From Amphimedon queenslandica (Eukaryota; Porifera; Demospongiae; Haplosclerida; Niphatidae), in NCBI RefSeq assembly GCF_000090795.2, contig NW_003546359.1, positions 11,816-75,256 of the forward strand: 63,441 nt of DNA, in the 5' to 3' direction. A program made the translations under genes and the position numbers. Numbering within the stretch: position 1 is the first letter of the stretch; each line of letters starts with the position of its first letter. The notes beneath the pieces were generated by a model. That model was given only the letters and a program-made list of their open reading frames with translations. It had not been told where the DNA came from and did no database searches. Shown here one piece after another: positions 1-11,366 of this stretch.

Positions 1-3000
1 ACTTCAGTAAAAGATGATGAAATAGATGACAAAGTCATTGCTCAATTGCAAGATTCTATGATTCGTGGGAATAGTTCAACTTCAAATGAAAGAGATGATA
101 ATACCACTGCACCTACCAATACCAAAAATGATGCCCCTGGTGATCACTCTGCCCCTCATGATCAAAAGGTAACTCATGATCCAGAACAAGTTCCAGTTGA
201 TAAACCTGATGATGACTCAGCAATCAGAGAAGAAATTCCTAAAGTGCCACTTAAATCAGAAGCAGGAGGAGCTATTGATGAGACTTTAATGACTGCAACT
301 GTATCTCATGATGTCGTGAGCAGGGGTAGTTCATTTATTGATGAGAAATTTGATCCACTGGAATATTGCAGAAAGACATCTAACATTGAGAAAATGGGTC
401 TTCACAGACAGTGGCTATATTTTTTTGATTCTGGTGGCCAAATTCAGTTTCAAAAGTTATTGCTAGCATTCATGCCATGTCCTTCTGTTCTTATTCTTGT
501 GGTCAATTTGTCCAAGAAACTTTCAGAGCCTTCAAATACAGAGATGGAGCTACCTAACAACGAGAAAGTAATAGTTGATATCAATTCCTTGAAAATAAAA
601 GATATTTTATCTCAAATGATATCTGCAATAGCTTCTAAAACACAGCAGCATAAGCTGGCTAAAAGTGATTTTAATTATATTAAATATCCTGATGAAAAGC
701 TCATTGTCCTGACAGTAGGAACACACAGTGACAAATTGGAGGGTTTCATTAAAGAAGGTAAAGAAGGCATTGAAAAAATTGAAGCAAAGCAAACAGAATT
801 ACGTAAAATGCTAAATTCAGTTTCTAATTCATGTACCTATGACACTGACTGTCCCCTTTATAAGATTGATGGTCGTAAAGCTGATGATAAGCCTGGTGAG
901 TCTGATGATGGCGTTACCAGTGCTAGTATAGAAAAAGTTTCCAATCATTTAAAAAAGCAAGCTCATAAAATTGACGTGCCATTAAGGTGGCATTATTTTG
1001 GAGTCATACTTCGTAAAAAGGCAAATGAGAGCAATGGTTTGTTAAGTAGGTCAGAATGTGAGTTTTATGGTAAAATGCTGGGTATGAAAGTTGAAGAAGT
1101 TCATAGTGCACTTCATTTTTTTCACAAATTGGGAATGTTATTTTATTATCATGAATCGCCTACAAATGATATAGTGTTTGTCAAGTTGGATTGTCTCATT
1201 GATATTATCAGAGATTTAGTGATTACAGTAAGTAAATCCTGGGACTTATCATTGGAGGAGTTACATCCTGTAAAAAAGGATTTACGTGTCAAAGGCAGTC
1301 TTTCTGTTGAGATTCTTAAGTCATCTGATGCATTTAAAGTGATTGCAAAGCAGCTTTTTAATGATGACTATGATATTTGCTTTAAAAAACTTATAGCACT
1401 TTTCCAGTATCTTAAAATAGCTGCTGAAGAGCGAGAAGAAGGACAATTTGTCATGCCAGCACTTCTTCCCCTACAAGACGTAAACACCATCAAACTGCCA
1501 TTTCCTCAGACAAAAAGTTCACCTCTTCTGTTTTATTTCAAAAATGCTGTTCCTATGGGCTTCTTCTGTGCCATTATAGTCCATCTTCTTTCAGAGTCAA
1601 ATCCTTGGAAAATTTTTAGTGAAGAGGGTAGTTTTTCTAATTTCTGTACTTTGCAGCAAAAAATAAAAAGAGGTCGTTTTTTTAAAATAGCATTAGTGGA
1701 AAAGCTAAATTGCATTGAGATTTATTGTGATAAAGGTCAGTATCCACTTAAAGCAAAAAATGAACTAGATAAAGCTATTGATAGTGTTATAAAAGTTCTG
1801 AAGCTTTGTGGAAAACCATCACCAGCTTTTTATTGTCCATGCAAAAAAGGAGGAGAACATGTAGCTACTGTAGATCTGAAAGAGTGGGATAATAGCTCTA
1901 TTGATTGTACATTATATAGCAGTCTAGAACTATCAGATGAGAAGTACAATGATTATTTTTCATGGTTCTTTACCCAAGAAGACTGTAAGTCATATTTGTC
2001 ATGCTGTTTCCTATTGTAATTTATTTTTAATTTTTTCAGATCCAAATGTCCCAGTTGTTGATGAAACTGATGGACCTGATTCAATGCAGTGTGCTAAAGT
2101 AGACAGTAAGTTTTACATAATCATTACTGACAAAAATTGACATAGCGCTTTCATGAAAAATCTTTAATATAAAATCCACAACAAGTAAATGAACACCTTG
2201 TAGTAGGTGCTTATTTGTTTTAAAAATATTTATGTAGACATAAATTAGGCTCTACACTGTTTGAGCAAATTCTTTGCCTCAATTATCAGTTTGGTTTTTA
2301 ATTATATACATGTAGTTGTTCCCTCACTTGTTGCAGTTCCACCAACTAAAAGAGTTAGAGCGGAAGAAGGTAATATTGGCTTATTTATTGGTACCTACTC
2401 TTGATAATATACATGTACATTTCATTTTACATAGAGAAATTTAAAGATGAACAGGCAGCTAAACTGATCAAGAAAGAGACTCAAAAGGTTGCCACATTTC
2501 TTGGTAAGAGGGATTATTTTTATCCTCAGGATACTGTATATATGGACTATCATGCATATATACATGTATCGTATAGTGAGTTTATTTTGAGGATAATAAT
2601 TTTTGCAAATGGCCTGTATCCGGAAGTTTGTGGAATTAATTTTTGCAAATTGCCACTTTTCTACCATCTTGTAGTGTATTAAATTAATTTTCAAGGAATT
2701 TAATTTTGCAAATCTTCAAAAGTTTGCGAAATTTGCGAAATTTGTTATCCTCAAAATAAACCCGCTCTACGGCATATGTATTCAGCATATATATTTTATC
2801 ATAATAAATTTAGGTGTTGACATTACAATACTCATAATTTTTACATGTATTTATTATTTTTATACAGACGTCCTGTTAGACATGAAGCCTCAAATGGGTG
2901 ACCTCAATAGGCTTTTTGATAGTTCTGCTGCCCACCATTATTTAACTATTGGTATTGCACTTGGTGTTAAAGTTGATGACCTGCCACCTAATCCACAATC

Positions 3001-3175
3001 AACCACTAGTAACCTCATACTAGTGTTCCAGAGGTGGATAGACTCTGATAAAGAAGTGACCTGGAGGAAAGTACTTCAAGTTTGTGATGATTATCCTCAT
3101 AAGTTTGGACTAGTAAAAGCTGAAGTGGAAAAGTTTCTTTCATCAGATAGAGCTTGCAAAGAATATTTAAAATAG
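1..3175 (+). CDS. Roc/COR-like GTPase with C-terminal death domain, 5' partial
   Basis: The frame is open from base 1, so the gene begins upstream. Exons are 1-1984, 2040-2105, 2337-2369, 2435-2503 and 2868-3175; all joins are phase 1 with GT-AG borders and give 819 visible residues. The first exon has a G3-like motif DSGGQIQF and a G4-like THSD, followed by a region resembling the COR winged-helix segment (LRWHYFGVILRK, then LHFFHKLGMLFYY). The P-loop would lie upstream. The last exon encodes about 100 residues of death-domain character (HHYLTIGIALGVKVDDL, then LILVFQRWIDSDKEVTWRKV). Roc-COR and NACHT-type proteins with death domains form large families in sponges and other invertebrates and usually act in innate or cell-death signalling, so that role is inferred. 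Exons 2-4 are a short acidic, lysine-rich linker that includes TKRVRAEE. The G1 motif cannot be seen. Confidence 0.72.
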
Positions 3176-3733
3176 TATATGTATTCCCCTTGTGTGTGTT
3201 CAAGTGTACGGTAATTACAATGGCTTGATAGTATGGCAAATTATTTCCTTGTTGAGACTATTAAATTTAAAATACCTTTTTAGGTTACATTCCAGTTTAG
3301 CTCCTACCTAATTAGTAATTAATTTTAATAATTTTAACCCCTAAATCTAAACTTTAAAAAACTAAACCCTAAACCTAAAAAAAAGAATCCTAAACCTAAG
3401 AAACTAGTAATTTATTATTATTCATGATGATGAAATATCAATTAGTTTTTAATAATTATTAATTGAGGTAGGACCTAAACTTCTTTTTACTGTATCTAGT
3501 TCTAGTTCTATACTTTTATCAGTCTGTTTTATCTACTTTGCTGATTTTTAAAAAATCTTGTTCAAACCTGTTACTAATTATTTATTGTAACCATTTTGTT
3601 TCTATGGGTGGGGCTTGTAACTAGGTCAAGAACCACGCCTACAACAACTGTGTTAAAGTGTTTGTGGGCTTGGCTAACTCATCCCCTTTAACTTTGTTCA
3701 ATGAAAAAGAAAATCCTCTGAAAATCACAGAAA
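3176..3733. other. Intergenic spacer with telomere-like repeat remnants
   Basis: This is an AT-rich spacer between the death-domain gene and the C1orf43-like gene. Around 3335-3405 it holds degenerate copies of CCCTAAA/CCTAAA. No gene is visible. Confidence 0.5.
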
Positions 3734-6376
3734 ATGGATAGAAGTGAAGAGGACACACTAGATACACTGAAAGGGAACGTCAATAACATTGTAATAGGAA
3801 CAATATACGGAGTTTTACTGGTAACTGACCCTATCAATAGTGATAAATGAAGCATACACTCATCATTCCTCTTCATTACAGATTATTATTATCATTCATA
3901 TCATTGTTCGTTGTGAGTTGAGGAGGAGACGATTAAATAATAACACGATACACATACCAGGAGACAAATCATTCAAACATAAAGTAAACTTACCGTATTT
4001 CCTTAAATAAAAGCCAGATGTGAATAAACGCCAGGGTAGCATAGAATTGAACTATAAATACGTAAATCTAGCCTTGAACTAACTCAGATGCCTTGTAGAT
4101 ACTTCTGTAGGTCCTGAAGTCAAGTACATGAGGTCATGGATTTGAATTCCATTTTGAGCTCAAGGTTTATTTTATTTTTAAAAATTTTTTTGAGGTCCAA
4201 ATACCATTTTAGGAAATAGACGCCCTGGCCCGGGCTTTTATTTAAGGAAATACGGTAAAAAATAATATATATTCATGGTTTTAAAGGGTTACTATTTTAA
4301 GAGGTGTGGTTTAGCTAGGCGATTAATTTCATGTGGTTTATCTATTAATAGTTATTTCCTTATATAGAAGTTACGTCAGATCATATCATGTGACATTGAA
4401 AGAGTTCGTAATATTTCATCAGACGTGAGGCTAGTCGATCAATCATTAGATCCATCTGCTTTCGGAACCTCTTCAGGTAATTATTATTATTATTATTATT
4501 AATTATTAATTACCTAAAAATTGATAATTTTCACCTCAAAGAGGGTGGCCATTTTTAAAGATGATAGTTCAGAATCTTCTTTATTGTAAAAGATGTGTAT
4601 CTCTTGATAATAAATGAACCTCATTAATTAATAATGGTTGTTATTGTTGTTGTTTATTGTTGTGTTGTTTATAAGTTTATTAATGAGCCAATAATACCTT
4701 GACAATGGTGTTTGTAATACTACTAATAATAATCATTTATTGGCACAATGACATTGTTTATATATACAAGACTATTGGGATATTGTAAACTATATCTTAA
4801 TTAACCTTCACCTTCAATCAATTATTATTATTATAACAGGGAACTATATACTACTGGTCTTTGGGACCTTACTTGAAAAATTGAAGTCGGAATCACCTCA
4901 AACTTTCTACACAGCATTAGGGCATCAATATGTATCAAAAAATGTAATAAAAATTTGTGGTGATTTCGGAGTCATTTTTTTAGAAAAAACCATGGGCTAT
5001 AGCCTTGGGTATTTATTAGAATTTTGGCATTTTCTTAAAATGGTCGTAACTTGAAAAATTGAAGTCGGAATCGACTTAAACTTTCTACACAGCATAAGGA
5101 CATCAATATGTATCAGAAAATGTGATAAAAATTTGGGGTGATTTCGGAGCCATTTTTTGAAAAAACCATGGGCTATAGCCTTGGGTATTTTTCCGAATTT
5201 TGGCATTTTCTTAAAATGGCTGTAACTTGAAAAAATGAACTCGGAATCACCTTAAACTTTCTACACAGCATAAGGACATCAATATGTATCAGAAAATGTA
5301 ATAAAAATTTAGGTTGATTTTGGAGCCATTTTTTGAAAAAACCCATGGGCTATAGCCTTGGGTATTTTTCAGAATTTTGGCTTTTTATTAAAATGGCCGT
5401 AACTTGAACTATACAGGATATTACAGTTATTGTATGCTAATTAGTGTATGTCATTATGATGAGTAAAGTATTGTGCTATTTATAACATTTATTTATTTAT
5501 TTATTTATTTACAATAATTAAATTGGAACTAATCTAAGTATTTGTTTAGAAGGAAGTGTTTAGACATTGTGTCATTGATGAGTGTCTAAAAACAGGATAT
5601 TACAATTATGACAATTATCATTCTTACATTGATACATGTAAACACTGCCCATACTCACCATTGATATTATTAACATGTTCTATGTATACTATTAGAATTC
5701 ATTATTTATGATTGGTAATTCTCAGATATTTCTTTATTACGTTGATCCAAAAACTGTCATCAAGTTTTACCTTAACAATATCAGTGATATACGTACGTGT
5801 ACATATATTGTATTAAGAGCAAAACCAAATCACTATATTCATACTAACCCTTTCCTTCTCCCTCTCACTCCTTCCTATCCCTCTCTTTCCCTCCCTTTCT
5901 CCCTCTCTCCTTCTTCCTCTCCCCCTCCCTCCCTCTCCCTCCCTAACCCTAAACCCTAAACCCCCTCCCTTTTCCTCCCTCTTCCTCCCTCTCCTTCTTC
6001 CTCCTCTTCCTTCCTCCTTGTGTGTTTCTCTTAGCCACAAAACCAAACACTTTATTTCCCTAGCACCAAAGCCTCACCACATCAATAACTACTGTATCAG
6101 TAATAATACATTATACTTGTCCATTAGTAGCAGTATTGGTACGTGTAGTGTGTGCTGGTCTATTTGTTATTTCAATTACATCACATGGTGTTACCCTATC
6201 TCATGTACAGTACAGTGTGTGTGTATAGCTGATGGTAAGTTTCCCAAAGAACTCTTTTATCTGTAATAACAATTCACACTTAGCAGTTATTCTAATAATT
6301 GATATATCAATGTATATACCTGTATATAGTATTACCAATGATACATGATCTTCCATGTAATGTGATATTGAATTCT

Positions 6377-6415
<39 letters not shown>

Positions 6416-6533
6416 GATGACAGTCCGTTCCCTGGTCACTGGTACAGGATGAAAGCTTTTGATGAATCAGCAGATTTTGGTAACTAACGCACACACAAAT
6501 ACATTATTATCATTATTTATTTATTTATTTATT

Positions 6534-6568
<35 letters not shown>

Positions 6569-7315
6569 TTTTATAGTGACCGCTCATATAAATTATCTGA
6601 AGCTCCATGATGATAAATCAGTTCTCCTCCTCTCCCCCTCCCCCACCCAGCTCCCCATTAACAAGTTCCTCTTACTATTGAAAGAGGCTGGAGTGTTGAG
6701 TGATGGTAATGACCCTATCATTAATGAAGTTAACGAGATTTATAATCACTGCAGATATGAAGCAAAGGTGTGGTTTTATTTATTATTGTACATAAAAGAG
6801 GAATCTTAAAATGATATTATTATTTTTATTATTATTTTGACTGGAGGGTATCTACATGTATGGTGTCATTAATTAATAATTTAATAATAATTATTAATGT
6901 AGTTATTGTCTGTCTGCATTGTAGAGTCGTAGCCATAGCAACGGTAGGTGTTAGTCACGTACAAATGTACATGTACATGTACAGACTAGCCTTGCTATAA
7001 TGGACACTGTGTCTCTGTTATACAGAGGTGTCCTTTATGTGGAGGTTATTTTATACAGTAAGGAATGTAATTGGTACACTAGGTGCTGTCCGTTAAATGG
7101 AGGTGTACACTATAGAGAGTGTCCATTAAGAGAGGCTACACTGTACATGTACTGTGCTATTGTTGTAGTATTAGTACATTAAAGTCCCTTTATACCAGTG
7201 CGGTAGTAATTATTGATGTACATGTATATCTCTACGTTAATTATTAGTAATAATGATAATGATTATTTTAATATAGTATGAGTGATAAAGATATGAGATT
7301 AGATAACAACAATAA

Positions 7316-7348
<33 letters not shown>

Positions 7349-8661
7349 ATTAGTGTGACCTCTTCATTAATGAGTCCATTACTAGTAGATGATGGTTACA
7401 TATTAGTGGGTTCTGTGTTTCTAATTATGATCATGTTCTAAGAGCTCTGTGAGTGTATTGCTCTTAGTTTGTGGTTTTATTTAATCTCATTAGCTCTTCC
7501 TTCCTCTCTCTCTCTCCTCTCAGAGCTTCACAGTAACTCATTACCAGAGAATCAAGCACCTTCTAGCAGCACTGGCTAACATGTGAGAACTAACTACATG
7601 TACTCATTATACTGGGATATTCATCTTTGGGTAGAAACTGCTTGCAGTTTCTACCCAGTATACATGTACATGTACATATGCATTAGAAAATGTAATAAAA
7701 ATGTAGACTTTTCTTCTTTTCAGTTTTGGCAAATTTTGACCAAAGTACAGGGACTTTGGCCTGATTTCGGAGCAAATTAAAAAATTCATATAAAATCCAG
7801 ATTGAGTTCAAACTTTCTACACAACATAAGAATATGTATATGTATCAGGAAATGTAATAAAATTGAGGAATTCTCTCCTTTTCATATTTAACTAAACACC
7901 TTAATTTGGAGCAAATTTGATATTCCGTGAAATACTAAACTGCAGCTACAATACATTACAATACATTACAATACATGTATATTAATGTAATGTCTGTGAT
8001 GTATTGATTTCCTGAAGTCTTCCATTAATAATAATAATGACCAGTGATTAGATTGCATTACTTAGTGTTACTGATAGTCGCTGATATGGTATTGTTTTGT
8101 AGTCATGCCTCAGGGACAATGTCTACAACACTTGAAATGAATACATACCTCACCACATAGTGGGGTGTGTACATGTACATATAATAGGGTATGTACTGTA
8201 CTTATAGATTAGGTATATTACAGTAGTGTGGTATGTACATGCAGTGTGTGTTTGTGTGTGTTTGTGTCTGGACTGGATATCTTTGATCAGAGGATGCATA
8301 TCCTCCATCAGCAGTGACCTCCTGAACTGCTCACTAGCTTACCTGGATCATTGTACATGAAATACTGTAGGTGTACATATCAACCAGTTGCACAGGATAT
8401 GTGTAATGTGAGATTAATAATAATAATATACTGCCTGAGGATGAACATGTACTTGTGCAATATGATCCAGTGGTACCTGTAGAGTCATTGGTTAATTGGG
8501 GTCTTGATGTTACTGAGTTACTTAATGTTCATTGTTACTAAAAATAGCACATGAAGGACAGACCCTGTGGGTAGAGCTATTTTTAGTAACAGGGCTTCAT
8601 CAATGAACAACCACTGGACTAATATAACCAATATTAATAGATGAAATTAATCTCCTGTTCC

Positions 8662-8702
<41 letters not shown>

Positions 8703-9916
8703 CCTCTCCCTCTCCCTCTCTCTCTCTCTCCTCCAGTATATCTTCTTCCAGTGGTGTTCTCTCTTCTCTTCCAGTCATTTCATTTTCCACTTCATCATTA
8801 TCAACTCATCACACTCAGACCACGCCTTTAGCCACACCTACCACACCCCAGGAGCTGTTCATGGGTGGAGCCACCCTAGGAGGTACGAGGGAAACATGTA
8901 CCTGTACATGTAATGTTATATTCTAAATAAAGCCCGCATTAGCCATTGACCTGTTTATGTGCTATTGTATACCTTTAATTGTCATGATTATGAAAATTAT
9001 TATTATTATTATTGATTGATAAACAATTGTATTAATAATAATATAATAACAACTATTATGAGCCATTTATTAGTATACAATTGATTGTTATTTATTATTA
9101 TTGATTGACCCATTCATTAATTATACATACAACTCATTGTAACTTATTAATAATACTTTTAATGTGAATACAGACTAGCCTTGCTGTAATGGACACTTTG
9201 AAAGTGTCTCTGTTATACAGAGGTGTCCTTTATGTGGAGGTTATTTTATACAGTAAGGAATGTAATTGGTACACTAGGTGCTGTCCGTTAAATGGAGGTG
9301 TACGCTATAGAGAGTGTCCATTAAGAGAGACTATTAAATACAATAGAACTGTTTGATGTAAAAGTATCCAGCTATGGGCAGGATATATTTATGATTATTA
9401 TATGGTTGAAGTCCATTTCCTCCTTTCAGTAGTTGTTACTGTTCATTCTTATAATAGAAGGACTGTATATGTACTCATGGTAACTGATTCTTAGAATGGA
9501 TACATGTACACATCATGATTGAACCAGTCACAACACACACACACACACACACAAGGTATCATACACAAATATTTATAATTATTATACACCTAATGTAACC
9601 TGATACATGTACATGAAGAGTGGATAAATATTTATCCACTCTTCATGTCCATAATATCACACATTACCTTGAAGCACTAATGTACATGTACTAATGCTAT
9701 TATACTGTCTACTGTGTACTTGTATATTTCATTTATTATTCATTAGGTTTGACCCCTCCCACCCGATCATCAGTGAAGAGAGACAGTAAAGGTCACAGGC
9801 CACCTAATCTTGAGTTAGCGGCGATGACCACACCTACCAGTGCCACACCTACTCCTGCATCATCGTTATTTCCGTGGACTGATACACGAAAACTAATGCC
9901 AGGAACCCCTGTATGA
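3734..9916 (+). CDS. C1orf43: C1orf43/NICE-3-like single-pass membrane protein
   Basis: Nine exons (3734-3820, 3882-3983, 4368-4476, 6064-6138, 6417-6479, 6577-6767, 7524-7582, 8737-8882, 9747-9916) sum to 1002 nt, or 333 residues. The N-terminus has a hydrophobic segment (VIGTIYGVLLIIIIIHIIV) followed at once by a basic stretch (RCELRRRRLNNN), a signal-anchor layout. The middle matches what I recall of the human NICE-3/C1orf43 family: HWYRMKAFD corresponds to YLYRMKALD, and a segment with RYEAK, THYQRIKHLLAALAN aligns with the family's conserved C-terminal helix. The tail after that is Ser/Thr/Pro-rich and longer than in human (253 residues). Human C1orf43 is a poorly characterised Golgi/mitochondria-associated protein linked to phagocytosis; I infer no function here. 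Exon 6064-6138 was chosen because it is the only acceptor keeping the frame open. Large introns carry satellite and MITE-like repeats. Confidence 0.75.
4860..5410 (+). repeat. CTATAG satellite type a, three tandem units
   Basis: Units of about 180 bp run from CTTGAAAAATTGAAGTCGGA through ACTTTCTACACAGCATAAG and TGTATCAGAAAATGTAAT to ACCATGGGCTATAGCCTTGG and AAAATGGCCGTAA. They lie in an intron of the C1orf43-like gene. Confidence 0.85.
5840..6015. repeat. Pyrimidine-rich tract with telomere-like core
   Basis: About 170 bp of C/T-rich strand containing CCCTAACCCTAAACCCTAAA at 5941-5960. It lies just upstream of an exon of the C1orf43-like gene, so it may double as an extended polypyrimidine tract. 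Confidence 0.75.
6985..7145 (+). mobile_element. MITE-like element, copy 1
   Basis: This element of about 155 bp starts at AGCCTTGCTATAATGGACAC and ends at GTGTCCATTAAGAGAGGCT. The two ends are imperfect terminal inverted repeats of about 20 bp. It lies in an intron of the C1orf43-like gene. Similar copies recur through the window. Confidence 0.75.
7670..7925 (+). repeat. CTATAG-family satellite, diverged unit
   Basis: It contains CATTAGAAAATGTAATAAAA, AAAGTACAGGGACTTTGGCC and CTTTCTACACAACATAAG. It lies in a C1orf43-like intron. Confidence 0.6.
9173..9335 (+). mobile_element. MITE-like element, copy 2
   Basis: Nearly identical to copy 1, with a small insertion near the left end (ACTTTGAAAGTGTC). 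It lies in the last intron of the C1orf43-like gene. Confidence 0.75.
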
Positions 9917-11366
9917 GGGCACCCCTCTTATTTGAAAAAACTTGTGAATTTTCTAATTAAGAAAGCCAATAATTGTTTATTAATATCATGTTACTGTACA
10001 ATCAGTTAATGAATCAGTGAATCAGTTAATGAATCAGTGAATCAGTTAATAAGTGAATCAATACATGTACCCGGAAAGAGAGAGGGAGGGAGGGAGAGGG
10101 AGAGAGAGAGGAAGGTAGAGTAGAGACAAGCTTGTGAAGGATGCCTAGCTTGTACCAATAATAATTATTAGTTTGTTACAAGACAGAATGAATAAAGAAT
10201 GGATTGTTATAATAAACAGATTCACCATAATACACAACAACATGATAGGATCTAATTCAATTAAAAATAGAGGAATTTAGCCGGAGTCAGCTCAAACTAA
10301 CTGAAACATAAGTACATGCACCAGAAAATGTAATAAAATTGAGGAGTTCTCTACTTGTCAATTTTGGTGAAATTTGACAAAAATCCCTGTATTATAGTAC
10401 AGGGACTTTTGTCCGATTTTGAAGCAACTTCTAAAAATCATAAAAAATCTAAACTTGATCGAAATCAGCTCAAACTTTCTACAGAACATAAGTACATGTA
10501 TATGTATCAGAAAATGTAATAAAATTGAGGAATTCTCTACTTTTCATTTTTGGTGAAATTTGACAAAATCCCTGTACTATAGTACAGAGACTTTTGTCCA
10601 ATTTTGGACCAACTTTAAAAAATCATAAAAAATCCAAATTTGATTGGAATCAGTTCAAACTTTCTACACAACATAAGAACATGTACATGTATCAGTGATT
10701 GTAATGAAAACCTCATACTGACTGATACACTACATGTGGTAATAGACCAGTATTGCACTGTATGTTTGTGTGACGTTTGGCAGAGTTGCTAGCAGCTGCT
10801 GTCATTCTTTTCATTATTATCATTTTTAATATTAATAAAATTGCAAAAAATTAATACAAAAACAAGTAAAGGAGACACACTTTATGATAACAAAATAATT
10901 AACAATAACAACAACAACAACAATAATAATAATAATAATATGTAAATAGAAAAGTACAAACAGAAATGTGATTTAATATACAAACTTTTCAAAAATTGAG
11001 AGAGAGAGAGAGAGGAGGGAGATATAGAGGAGTTGCTTGAGATAATTTCGGAGTCTTTAGGAGGTAGAAAAGAAGGTTGAGGGTACAAAATAAAATGGTA
11101 ATAATAAAATTAATTAATGGTGTTTAGAGCTGAATGAAAATTGCCCGACACGAGCAATAAAACACTCACTTGGTGAGCAACAAAAAAAAACAACAAAAAA
11201 CAAACAAAAGTAAATAAACTAGTAAATAAAATTAATTAATTATGTAACAAAGAAAGTCCTATTGTAATTACAATTACTGCTGTCGAAGAAGGGTTAAAAA
11301 TAAAAGGGGTGTGGTTAGGTCACATTATAACTAGTACTTAATTAACTACTAATAACTATTAATTAA
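9917..11366. other. Repeat-rich intergenic spacer
   Basis: This spacer lies between two convergent genes. It contains a short tandem repeat of GAATCAGTTAAT type (about 10000-10060), a GA-rich tract (10076-10112), about two and a half copies of the 185-bp CTATAG satellite (10290-10700) and AAC/AAT microsatellites (10895-10940). No coding exon is supported. Confidence 0.6.
10290..10700 (+). repeat. CTATAG satellite type b, about two units
   Basis: Units of about 185 bp are centred on palindromes such as CCTGTACTATAGTACAG, with flanks GAGGAATTCTCTACTT and CAGCTCAAACTTTCTACA. Confidence 0.85.

Noticed and set aside
5813..6046. Minus-strand Arg/Glu/Gly-rich frame
   Set aside because: It is the reverse of a simple pyrimidine tract next to a splice acceptor; low complexity, no support.
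6925..6943. 19-nt exon candidate in the C1orf43-like gene
   Set aside because: It has plausible splice borders, but including it forces a stop in the next exon; skipping it keeps the frame and the family alignment.
7000..7182. Small protein MDTVSLLYRGVLYVEV, repeated in several places
   Set aside because: It lies inside the MITE-like element, has no consistent start context or end, and occurs in introns in both orientations. Kept only as a finding about the element.
10882..11088. Minus-strand frame with Leu/Ile run
   Set aside because: It derives from an AAC/AAT microsatellite and GA tract downstream of IRF; no splice or family support.
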